Assembly (NCBI GenBank): GCA_034698045.1
Contig: JAQGAU010000620.1
Span: forward strand, 1-25,600
Direction: 5' to 3'
DNA from: Paramacrobiotus richtersi
Taxonomy: Eukaryota > Tardigrada > Eutardigrada > Parachela > Macrobiotidae
DNA length: 25,600 nucleotides
Shown here: in pieces, positions 10,019 to 18,846 of the stretch
Position numbering within the stretch: position 1 is the first letter of the stretch
How the letters are laid out: each line of letters opens with the position of its first letter
The notes under the pieces: generated by a model
The model's input: only the letters and a program-made list of their open reading frames with translations
Told to the model about the DNA's origin: nothing
Database searches by the model: none
Translations under genes and position numbers: made by a program

Positions 10019-10070
10019 CTGACCTAATCACCTTCAGACGGCATGGAACGACTTGTTCGCTGTCGCATAA
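10019..10070 (+). promoter_or_regulatory. Conserved upstream block of the broken A3 gene
   Basis: This is the third copy of the A-type block (CCTTCAGAC, GAACGACTTGTTCGC, GTCGCATAAC), ending 95 nt before the A3 start codon. It remains close to the A2 copy although the gene is interrupted, which fits recent loss. Confidence 0.5.
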
Positions 10071-10164
10071 CATGTTTGGCTGTTTGGTTATTCAACTCTT
10101 ACAACATGATAAACAATCGATCGCGCCATGCAGCGCATTAACCTTTGCATTGCGAATTGCAGTC

Positions 10165-10449
10165 ATGCGTTGTTTATGTGTATGCTGCGTTGGTCTCTGT
10201 ATGTTAATAACCGTCTTATCCCTCCCATCAACAGAAAACTCGGCCAGCTCCGAGGACCACAGCCATGCCAGTAATGGTACCTGGATGTCGGCGTTTAACC
10301 ATCTTCAGGGAACTGACATGGAGGAAGGACAAGTCAACCAGTTATGTATGGAGAAAAACGCGGTTGCCTGTATGACGTGGTGTCAAAAGTGAAAGCATAC
10401 GTTGGGAAGCTGTGTCGGTACACCATCGAAATGCGGCTGTGCGGACTAG
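10165..10449 (+). pseudogene. Interrupted CS-alpha-beta peptide gene, A3 (in-frame TGA)
   Basis: The start, signal peptide, acidic linker and first three cysteines match A1 and A2, with the A1-like MEEGQVNQLC approach to the domain. An in-frame TGA at 10390-10392 then ends the product after the third cysteine and two more codons. The matching codon in A1 is AGA (arginine), so one base change explains the stop. Downstream of the TGA the frame stays open, and the fourth to sixth cysteines and the final TAG (10447-10449) are still in register. This points to a very recent loss, an allele, a sequencing error, or (less likely) readthrough. As read, the product lacks half of its cysteines and should not fold as the family does. 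Not a separate gene: the frame running from 10344 is an out-of-register shadow. Confidence 0.8.
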
Positions 10450-10909
10450 GCCTACTGTACATTTCCGCCGGAAAAACCTGGTTCAAGATTTTAACAAATT
10501 TTCATCTACATATTCCAGAGACATCTTTTGAGTTAAATTCGGAAAAAGTAAAACGGATACCAGCGCTGATATCAGTTATCCTTTCTACTTTGCATTTTGT
10601 TTTACACTTTACTCGTGTTGATCTTACCGTTATAAAATGCTGCGCCGTAATCGACTTCGGCTGCAAGATGTTGTGAAGTGAGGACGATTTATGTGGCTTC
10701 AAAGTTACAGTGTTTCTTCACGTGATTGCACGCGTTCCTGCTCTGGCTATTGTTCAGCGATATCGTTCAAACCAGTACTGTGTCTTAGCAGCCTGGTAGT
10801 TACACACAACCACAACCTATGCAGCTCTATGTGTGGCAGCTGGCAAGTACACATAATTTTATCGTAGTAGGTTTGTAACGTCCTGTAGCTTCTTAGCTCA
10901 TTTGCCAAT

Positions 10910-10974
10910 CAAATACCCGATAACAGCGCTGGTCGGGGTCAAAGTAATGAACCAAACCGCTTAATTGCTTATTA
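10910..10974 (+). promoter_or_regulatory. Conserved upstream block of subfamily B gene 2
   Basis: This is the second copy of the block at 8231-8295 (TACCCGATAACAGCGCTGG, CCGCTTAATTGCT). It ends 164 nt before the B2 start codon at 11138. The match in spacing to B1 also supports that start over the upstream in-frame ATG at 11114. Confidence 0.5.
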
Positions 10975-11137
10975 GTTGGCGAGATCCGATCAACATGCTA
11001 CAGTCAACGCATGGAGCAAACAACGACACATTCACGTTATTAGACCGAATTCCATGTGGCTGATTGAAGCAAATTAATGATATCCGTGCAGAGACGAGAA
11101 ACTTGAACAGCACATGGTGGGTGTTTTCTCTAAAAAC

Positions 11138-11464
11138 ATGCAGTTTTTCGCATTATCCCTCATATTCTTATTGTGCTCGGTGGGCAGCTTACATATTTCT
11201 GCTGATACTGACTACGACACGGAGATGACCGAAGAAGACACTGAAATGCAAAGCACGACCACGGACAGCAATGATATCGGTGACACTCCAGCACCGGAGC
11301 TGCAATCCGCCTACGAGCTGAATCCGGGCGCCATCAGGGGGAACGGTATGGATATCGCACTGTGCAGTTCGGGTAACATCACAAAATGCATTACACACTG
11401 CCGTGAAAGTCAACGTTTGGGCATCTGCATCGGAACACCAGCCAGGTGCATGTGTACGCCGTAG
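11138..11464 (+). CDS. Secreted CS-alpha-beta (defensin-like) peptide, B2
   Basis: A single-exon precursor of 108 aa, closest to B1. It has a signal peptide (about residues 1-20), an acidic linker starting ADTDYDTEMTEEDTE, and six cysteines at 76, 84, 88, 97, 104 and 106. The third-to-fourth cysteine gap is eight residues, one shorter than in the others; the rest of the spacing is standard, with G-I-C before the fourth cysteine. IGTPARCMC is identical to B1. The start is placed at 11138 because the hydrophobic signal begins there as in B1 and the upstream block spacing agrees; an ATG at 11114 would add eight residues. B2 pairs with the broken A3 as B1 pairs with A2, suggesting that an A-B unit was duplicated. 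Confidence 0.85.
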   Translation: MQFFALSLIFLLCSVGSLHISADTDYDTEMTEEDTEMQSTTTDSNDIGDTPAPELQSAYELNPGAIRGNGMDIALCSSGNITKCITHCRESQRLGICIGTPARCMCTP

Positions 11465-12275
11465 TTGCTTGCACAGCAGAATGAGGAACTAGTTAATTGT
11501 CATACTCCGGGATTCAAATTTTGGTTGTTTGTTGTCGAAGCTCCATTAAAATTATTTCTACAAAATCAATCGAATGTGAGCCGTACTAGTAAAAATGCTT
11601 TGCATAGATACTAATATAATAGTGCGAAGGAATGTTAGTTTGATTTCAGCCCCTCGTGTGCTAACTGACAAATGTTTTATCTGATGGACTTCATGTTGCG
11701 TTCTCGTTGTTTCCGGGCTGTTGCCAAAAATCGTAATGCTTTACTGTTTTTCCGCAGCGGGACATGGTCCCTTCTTGGCATCGAACAAACACGATTAAAC
11801 GGTTCGATTTGAAAAACACGGTTTCATACGGAATTGCGCTATGTTGTATCCATAACACGTTTTACAATTAAATTAATATGACCTGCTGTCTGCATGGTCC
11901 ACCCCCGACCACTGTTCCAGTCAAGTACAACGTACTATTGTGGCTGCTTATGTGGCTTTTGCCTTTGCGTTAGCGTGTAAGGTGACGAAACTTGGTGGAA
12001 ATTCGGGGCCTATGTACGTACTAAGAGGCGCGTCATCGAATTTTGAAGGCTTGTGCTCTGCACAACTGTATACGAGCATGCTGGCTGGCGTGAATCTGCG
12101 GTTATTCTGCATAAAGTGCCGGGTAGTTGCTAATCAACCTGCCGGATACATTACGATCTACAGTGCTATAATTAGACTTGAAAGTGTTGCTTCGAACGAT
12201 TAATTTCCTGTAACCAAGAACCTGCTTCGCAGCCCACTATTTGCGTAAATCAGGACAGGTTATATATTTTAAAAC
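11465..12275. other. Gap between B2 and B3
   Basis: The left part aligns with the B1 3' flank (TAGTTGCTTG, GGTTGTTTGTTGTC). An 87-codon frame at 11940-12203 starts at GTG rather than ATG and has no recognisable domain, so I do not call it. I find no copy of the B1/B2 upstream block before B3. TATATATTTT at 12261-12270 lies too close to the B3 ATG (12276) to be its ordinary TATA box. Confidence 0.45.
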
Positions 12276-12584
12276 ATGCCGGCTTTTGCATTGTTCCTGA
12301 TTTTGTTGTGCACAGTGGGCTGTTTACATGCTTCCGCAGATACCAACTTTGCCACGGATATGACGGAAGACGATGAAAATGCAATCGCCGAAGCCCTCGA
12401 CGCCGGTCTTATTCCACGGGAGCAGCATCCTGCCTTCAAGGAGGGTTATATCATTGTGAGGGATATGCGATGCTTCAAAAATAACGATACATTAGACGGC
12501 ACAAACTGCACCAAGCACTGCAAGGAACGGCAATTCGTTTTTGGTACATGCCGTGGATTTCCAGTAACGTGCATGTGCTCGTAG
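12276..12584 (+). CDS. Secreted CS-alpha-beta (defensin-like) peptide, B3 (divergent)
   Basis: A single-exon precursor of 102 aa. The signal peptide (LILLCTVGCLHASAD) and the linker (DMTEDDE) place it in subfamily B. Its six-cysteine domain has diverged: cysteines are at 66, 78, 82, 92, 99 and 101, with eleven residues instead of seven in the first loop, and the IGTPAR stretch is replaced by RGFPVT. The C-X3-C, G-X-C (GTC) and C-X-C marks of the fold remain. The mature part is more basic than in B1 and B2 (HCKERQ). It lacks the upstream block shared by B1 and B2, so expression may differ. It is the oldest B copy by sequence, with an intact frame. Function is inferred from fold only. Confidence 0.8.
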   Translation: MPAFALFLILLCTVGCLHASADTNFATDMTEDDENAIAEALDAGLIPREQHPAFKEGYIIVRDMRCFKNNDTLDGTNCTKHCKERQFVFGTCRGFPVTCMCS

Positions 12585-13110
12585 TAACTGCTTTGCAAGC
12601 AAAGTAGGAAAGTAACGCTCCCGTTGCCTCTAGTACTTATGGGTACGCCGCACATTTTTGGTCAGCGGAACCGATCATACTTTGCTTTGCCGAAGTAATC
12701 TAGCAAGATGTTTTGATTGCCTCTTCCACAAACGATTTGCTTATTTGTGCTGCGTATCGATTAAAGTTTGAAAAGCAGCCCGGTGGAATTTTGCTTAGGT
12801 CACAGAGTTTCTTAATTTGGAAGTCAGTGTATTCATAATCCAGGGTTGGCAGTAACCGTGAGTAACAGTGGCACTATCGTAAATTCAAGTTCCTGGTCTC
12901 GTAACTCAAAGCTTCTCCGGTATAAAGAATCACAATGCGCACTATTATTTAACACAACTCGGGTGCTACTAGACCGCGTGAACAGCCACGGTGTATAAGT
13001 TGTACAGTATTCACAAAGACTTAGTAATAGAAATTTGCCCAAACGTGTGGTTTATTCAGTTGAATGTAGTGGGTTCCGGGTTGTGTCTGTCACCCAGAAT
13101 TCGATTTTCC
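12585..13110. other. Spacer between peptide cluster and kinase-fragment region
   Basis: No gene is supported. Two frames of 69 codons (12833-13042 minus and 12991-13200 plus) show no family marks, except that the second ends in a possible decayed kinase catalytic loop described in the next entry. Confidence 0.4.
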
Positions 13111-13119
13111 GCCGGTGGC

Positions 13120-13485
13120 CGGAGAACGGTGAACCGTGATCTTTCCGTCGCGATGTACTTCCAACAAACGCTCATAACTGAAAACCTTACAGGCAAGTAA
13201 AAAAGCAAACAACCCTGTGCTAGATTTGCAATACCTTTCGTTTTGCGTATAGCTTTTTGATCTTACCCGTGCTTTACACGAAATTCGGGCAGCCCTGTTG
13301 TAGTCTAGAACTCCAAAAGGCCGGCAGTTCCAAAAAACTTCCGATCTGAAGTCCGAATCCTTTTTAACAGAATGTTCTAGAAAAGCAGTTTACTGCGGCG
13401 TCTCGGCCCTTCCCCCAGGCGGCTACTTCACACAACACCATGCCATGTGGTCCTCTGGCATTTTGATGTGGGAAATATAGCCGCC
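13120..13485 (+). pseudogene. Decayed tyrosine kinase fragment K0
   Basis: At 13445-13480 the + strand reads MWSSGILMWEI followed by a stop. This matches the [17 protein letters not shown] segment of the intact kinases further along (subdomain IX). About 310 nt upstream, NRDLSVAM (13132-13155) is a weak match to the catalytic loop HRDLAARN. No continuous frame joins them. It is a relic of an RTK-type kinase exon, in the opposite orientation to the intact genes. The MWEI match is clear, the HRD match tentative. Confidence 0.5.
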
Positions 13486-13589
13486 TGGTCAGTTTTCGGA
13501 ATCTTCTTCGGTAACTTTTGTAGGACAACAATTATTCCTTCCCACAAATGACCCCGGAAATTATTCCCTTCCAATGAGCAGGAATCCTC

Positions 13590-15050
13590 GAGTCTGAAGT
13601 GGCCTGCATGGTACTTCTTTTCGTAAATTCAGATTAACATTTAAAAGTCTGACAGCCAGGTACTCCGTTCTATATAACGTCAATTACTAAGAAAACATCA
13701 TGTTAGCGAAATTCTTGTCGCACCGGAAATTATGCAAGGTTCGCGGAAGAAAGACTTATATGTAACTTATTAAGCGGCAGAAGTCATACGATACGGTCAA
13801 GGAGATTAAATAAGCCTTTCCAGTCCGAGCAATGTGCAAGGTTTAACAGGTACAGTACGTGCGTAATGTTTACAACAACCAAACAAACAAACTGTTAGTC
13901 ATCCGATGAAACAATGTGTTCTTCCGGTTCACACAGGCAGGAAATGACGCACGCGCGGCTATGTCTCTTTACATACATGCTTGCTAGGCACACAACGCAG
14001 AGCAAAATGATTGTTTTGGTTGCATGAATGTTGTCTTGAACAGTTGAACCGAAACCTGCCTTACAATATTTTTATGAAATTTTAAACTGAATTTTAAAAT
14101 TGTTTGAAAGACCGGGCCAAGAACCGGGCCCCGGCACAATCGGGGAAGGGCGTTGCCATCTTGAGCACAGACTGCTGTTTGGTTGATACATTACGTGCAT
14201 CCTTAATCGTTACTGTTTCTTGATCTTGCCGGATGCAACTGTGCACTTGCCTATTCTGAACACAGGAAATGACGTGCGAATGACTACAGTACAGTACAGC
14301 TATTTACTTCCTTGTTTCGTTCGAATACATTACGTACTTGCCTGCTAACTTCGGCACTAAGCTTTGCGCAGTTAAACAACCTTATTATCTAATACTCGCC
14401 GAAGTTCAAACCCCATCGCATGACTTCTAAGTAAGCCGTATATAATTCTCCTGTTTTCAATTGACTGCACTTATTTCATTTAAGCAGAGGTACTGTCAAT
14501 GCCGTTGCTTTCGAAAATCGCAGTACTTGGGCCTACTCTGATGTGTATCTCCTCGTAGAATTTCCATTTTTTGGATGAATGCGCGGAAACTTTCCTAGGC
14601 ATCTGCGTGCGAAAATGCTCTTGTTTCCAATAACAACATTTTATTTCCGGGAGGACAATCCAAAATCGCGTACTTTTATACACATAAAAATAACCGACTT
14701 TGGAATGTCCCAATCGGATAAAAAAAGTTACATATATTATGTGACCTTAGTATGGCAAATCAGAAACCGGAACCATAACGCGACGGAGGTTTCACAGCTA
14801 TACGCAGTATTGTTTCCTGTTTGGCATTGTGCTCTGTCTGTGCATGATTTGTTTTGATTACCGTTGACAGAAGTTCCCGCGAGATGGATGTAACCGGAAA
14901 CATATATGTAGTTTCCGGGGCTGCCCATCTAGCGGAAATTCTGATTCCTGGTGCCAAGGTCAAGTTTTCATAAAAATTGCATGAAAAATTCCTCGCCCAC
15001 AATTATGTCTTTCCTGAATATTTCGCTGTGGTTATGTGGGGAATACACTT
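13590..15050 (+). repeat. Repeat unit 1 of a ~2.8-kb duplicated region
   Basis: Landmarks recur in the same order in unit 2 (15570-17890): TTTTCGTAAATTCAGAT near 13608, GTTAGCGAAATTCTTGTCGC near 13702, CAGGAAATGACG at 13938, CCAAGAACCGGG near 14117, CAGGAAATGACG again at 14263, GAAGTTC before 14410, a kinase DFG block at 14696, and a WM block at 14873. DFG-to-DFG distance between units is 2844 bp and WM-to-WM distance is 2834 bp, so unit 2 is a larger, diverged copy. CAGGAAATGACG occurs twice within each unit (once as CAAGGAAATGACG). Confidence 0.6.
14579..15050 (+). pseudogene. Decayed tyrosine kinase fragment K1
   Basis: The + strand carries KITDFGMSQSDKKSYIYY (DFG at 14696-14704), matching [17 protein letters not shown] of the intact RTKs. 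VPARWM at 14873-14890 is then followed at once by a stop where APES should be, and FAVVMWG lies at about 15022-15042 (compare FGIVMWE). The 177-nt gap between DFG and VPARWM fits a retained intron at the same place as in the intact genes. Stops and frame changes separate the blocks, so no kinase can be made from it. Confidence 0.65.
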
Positions 15051-15277
15051 TACCTGCACTTTGTTCAATTCCAGTCAGGACTGCTCTTGTCTATAATGTA
15101 CAGTACAGAACAATGTACGATACGTGGCAGATACGGTCCGTTTGCCACAGACTCCTATTTGGGCATGTCAGGATTTTTGGTAGACCGAATTTGTCCACAA
15201 ATGCATAGACGGATTCTTGTCTCGTCAATCCAAAACCTCATGTTTCAAGATCCTCTCTTTAAAAACTAAAACAATAC

Positions 15278-15370
15278 GTGCAGGTTGAGTCTGCCCGTAA
15301 CGTTTTAGTAATCAAAAAGGAGTTCAGCCAAGTCCTTGTGAACAATAAAATTATCCACAGGGACTTAGCT
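15278..15370 (+). pseudogene. Decayed tyrosine kinase fragment K2
   Basis: SARNVLVIKKE (about 15293-15325) and [12 protein letters not shown] (about 15341-15376, HRD at 15356-15364) match two adjacent pieces of the kinase catalytic loop, but in swapped order. In the intact genes [11 protein letters not shown] is contiguous. This suggests a small local duplication or rearrangement of the loop within the relic. The rest of the kinase is not recognisable on either side, and the frame ends at 15460. Confidence 0.55.
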
Positions 15371-15569
15371 GCACCCCTTTTTCCATGGCATGAAATGTTC
15401 GTGCAATGTCAAATGTTCCATTCACCGACGGACTGGGAAACACGTTTCCGGTACTGTTGAGAATATGCTCGGATTGCCGTTGAGAGATCTTCATGATCAT
15501 AATCACAACTTAGATAAATTTTCCGGTCCCAAAGGTAGCAATACCCGCGAGATTTACAGATGTGTAGTA

Positions 15570-17890
15570 GGGCTTGTTTTCGTAAATCCAGATGAATGCA
15601 TTACAGCAAATGTACGATAAAATTGACAGCAAAGCTTTGGGCTTGCTGGGATCCGTTTTTATACTAACAAATTCTACGTTAGCGAAAGTTTTGTCGCATA
15701 AAACGCGCATTCTTATGCGCTTGCTTCTTTAAGCGGCAGAAATTGCACAACGTAACACGTCTTACTTTAAACGAGACTAGATTACTAATCGTCGGGTTTT
15801 ATAGGCGAGACAAGGAACTGCAATCGAGCGGTCGACGTATAAACCTATTAAATGCGCATATGCTAGTACAACGCCGCTGTATTGCGTACCACAGCAACAA
15901 CAATCAAATATCCGGTATTTAATATTTACGCTCAAAGCCCATGGTTGCTTGCTCCAGTAGCCAGCAGGGAAGTGCGTAATGTTTTCAAAACCAGCCAAAG
16001 AGCGATTAGCCGTTCGCGCGTCATATCCTGATGTTGTAAGCAGGCAAATAAATACATTAGCTCGACTGACAAGAAAATAAACAGTTAAGCGCGCACTTTA
16101 AACAGCTAGTGCACAGAAAGTAACTTGGTGTCCGGACATAAAGCCTGTTCAAATCATGAGTCGGCTCATTTTTGATACCGGTTCCGATTAGTAGTTCTTA
16201 TCAGCTACTATTTCTCGTCAGGTGAAACTGTTATGTATTGACCGGTTCACACGGCAGGAAATGACGCACGGACGACCATATTTCTTTCTTTTCGTGTTTA
16301 GAAATAATATTACGCACACGCTTGCTAAAACAAACAACCAGAACAGGAAAAATGAGCAACGCAAAATTTATATAGCCTTCTTTGCGCGTTCAGACCGTAA
16401 GGTATGAATTCTCAATGCCGCTTAGCAAGTCGGATGTGACGACATTAGTGGAAGACAGACCGGCAGAAACGTATTATGGTTTTAGTCATAGTCATTTTTT
16501 GTACGTGAACTTATTACTTCATACACTCTTTAACATACACAAACAGTCTAAGATGGAAAACAAAACACACGTGCGCAAATCGCTCTCTTCGGTCCAATAA
16601 CAGAAAAGATCGGCAGGGTCTAAAACATGGCAGCGCCAACTGGCAACGGAAAAACTGGCAATGTCAAAAATTCCATGCTCTTATTGATTAAAATCTCCAC
16701 GAACAATGATCTGTATTTGTTATTTTCACGTTCTAGCTTGTTCGTTTATAATTATGCATAACAATGTCTATGCCTGCGATTCAGTTTCGTAATTGTTGAT
16801 TTGTAAATGCAACTATGCTAGTTGTTGAAATAGCGGGCTTCTGGTTTCTTGTTGCCAGCATCCTTCGTGGTACCGGTAATCGTCATTCGTGTAGCACGGG
16901 ACTAAACTGGCTGAAATGAAACAGTTGGTTCCTTTCCGGAACCAGTTCCGATTCTACATTAAAATAGACCAAGAACCGGAGCTCCAGATACCATGGAAGG
17001 CCGTTGCCGTGTTGAGCACAGAGTATTGGGTAGTTTATGAAGTACCTGTCCGCTTAACCACTACCCTTTCTCGTTATTGTCTGATGTGAAAAATGTACTT
17101 GCCTGTTCCGAAGCAAGGAAATGACGTGAATGACTGATATACATCCTTGTCTTGTTTCGAAAACATTACGCACGTACCCACTATTTTCCGCGAGCAACAG
17201 GTTATAGCTTTGTACACTGCTTAGTTGAACAAGCTTATCTAATATCTTTCGAAGTTCCAATCCCTTCGTGTGACTTCTAAGTAAGCCGTGCGTATAAAAG
17301 TCTCGCTTTCCAGTGCGACTGCCCTTATTTTCATCTCCGTACCGTCAGCGCCGCTGGTTTTGAAAACCACAGTAACGGAGCCTTCTCTGTATGTGTTTCT
17401 GTTCGTGGAATATCCATCTGCGGATGGATACGCGGAAACTTTTGCAGGCCTGCGCAAAGTGATCTTGTTCCCGAAAACAACACCTTGGTTCCGGCTGGAT
17501 AATCCAAAATCGCATAGTTTTACATACAAAAAGATATGCGACTTTGGTATATCTAACCGGAAGCGAAAGGCACGTATACCTGACTATAGTCTGGTGAATC
17601 AGCAAGCGGGACTACGAAATATTACTGGACCCTTTTGATTGATAGCTCTGCAGTATGAGCTATCGGTTTGGTGTCCATTATCTTAATTTAATTAAAGCTA
17701 ACAGAAGTTCTCGCGAGTTGGATGGAACCGGACACATTTAGTTTTGGTGCTATCCATCTAGCTGGAACTTTGTATCCGGTGCCAGGGTAAAGTTTTCATG
17801 AAAACTTTATAAAAACTTCCACGACCACAATTCGGTTTTCTCCGAATATTTTGATTTGTTTATATGGGGGAATATCGGTCGTTGGCAACA
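15570..17890 (+). repeat. Repeat unit 2 of the duplicated region
   Basis: This is the copy of 13590-15050, with TTTTCGTAAATCCAGATG near 15577, GTTAGCGAAAGTTTTGTCGC near 15677, CAGGAAATGACG at 16255, CCAAGAACCGGA near 16968, CAAGGAAATGACG at 17114, GAAGTTCCAA near 17251, DFG at 17540 and a WM block at 17707. It is longer than unit 1, mainly between 15750 and 17100. An imperfect hairpin GGTTCC...GGAACC lies near 16927-16943. Confidence 0.55.
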
Positions 17891-18260
17891 AGAGTGGACA
17901 CCAAACCGCTTATACACATATTGTATGGGGATGCAAATCGGCACACAAGATGGCCTCGACCTCTAGCCCAACCACCGGAGCTTCCCGGACGGATATGACT
18001 GTATGGTTTCAATTGCCAGCATGTTTCCATAACTTGCCTACAAGGCAAGACGTTATGAGTACATGCTGGGAATAAGAAATCAGCAGATAGACCAACACTT
18101 TGCCGTTTTGCCACGGAAATTCGGAATCGCCTAAGACTTCCGTCATTCCAGTTTTCGTCGCAGCAGGATAGAATTTGACGATGAGTCCACGTTCGTGGAA
18201 GAAGCAACATGGAATCCTTATGTTTAGTTGGGTGAACTGCATGTCCCGGTTCAGTTTTGA
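17500..18260 (+). pseudogene. Decayed tyrosine kinase fragment K3, with C-terminal part
   Basis: This is the most complete relic. Blocks in order are KICDFGIS (DFG at 17540-17548), VLASWM at 17707-17724 (for VPAKWM), a degraded WxFGIxMWEI segment near 17850-17880, QDVMSTCWE ending in a stop at 18073-18075 (compare DIMEACWKY of the intact gene), and FVEEATW...VPVQF near 18192-18257, which parallels FVEKQAQ...YVAFN at the C-terminus of the second intact RTK. Several stops and frame changes make it non-functional. It reads on the + strand, whereas both intact RTKs read on the minus strand, and it ends about 40 bp before the foldback element. Confidence 0.65.
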
Positions 18261-18293
18261 TCGCCTAAAAGTTACTACAGACTTGGATATTGT

Positions 18294-18846
18294 GATGTGG
18301 CAAGAACTTACTATATCTAAAAGGACTGTCATGTGATTGCGCAATCACGCGTGACGTAGGCACTCAGCGCTACACCTAAATATTCGCCCGTAGACTTCTA
18401 TGTTGTGGGCAGTTTCTGTAACTTGGTCCCATTTCCTTCAGAAGGGGCACACTATAGCTCGAAAGATAAAAAAAAAAATTTGGTTTATGGTACTCAAAAC
18501 TATTTTGTGCTTTGGGTCCGAAAATAGTAAGTTATGGGTCTTTTCAGTTAACACAGAAGTCTACGAGAGCGTTGCCAACGCTCTCCTAGACTTCCATGCT
18601 AACTGGAAACGATCCCAACTCTTTTCTTTCGAACCAACAACTCAAAATAGTAGTTGGAACTACTAATCAAATTTTTTTCTCTATCTTTCGAGCTATAGTC
18701 TGTCATTTCTAAGGGAAATGCAACCAAGTTACAGAAATTGCCCATAACATAGAAGTCTACGAGCGAATATTTAGCTGTAGCGCTGACTGCTGACGTCACA
18801 CAGCCACATAACAGTCCTTCTAGATATAGTAAGTTCTTGGATGTGG
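18294..18846. mobile_element. Foldback (hairpin) MITE-like element with 7-bp target duplication
   Basis: 18301-18839 is almost wholly palindromic. It begins CAAGAACTTACTATATCTA and ends with the reverse complement TAGATATAGTAAGTTCTTG. The arms of about 265 bp stay alignable to the centre at about 18575 (GAGAGCGTTG and CAACGCTCTC), with essentially no loop. GATGTGG directly flanks both ends (18294-18300 and 18840-18846), as expected for a 7-bp target site duplication. Inside each arm, GTAGACTTCTATGTT and AACACAGAAGTCTAC form a second, nested inverted pair. There is no transposase. The superfamily is not clear from the ends: a 7-bp duplication fits few groups, and an 8-bp hAT-type duplication would require a shifted boundary. 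An 88-codon frame across it is a by-product. Confidence 0.85.

Noticed and set aside
10344-10676. 110-codon frame running out of the broken A3 gene
   Set aside because: It is a different reading frame overlapping A3; the true register is kept in the A3 frame beyond its TGA.
11940-12203. 87-codon plus frame between B2 and B3
   Set aside because: GTG start, no domain, not shared with the equivalent B1 or A flanks.
12258-12275. TATATATTTT as a TATA box for B3
   Set aside because: It ends only about 6 nt before the start codon, leaving no room for a normal transcription start and leader.
14285-14300. ACAGTACAGTACAG as a microsatellite
   Set aside because: Only about two and a half units; too short to call a repeat feature.
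18400-18666. 88-codon frame in the foldback element
   Set aside because: It crosses the centre of the palindrome and is a by-product of the inverted arms; no transposase features.
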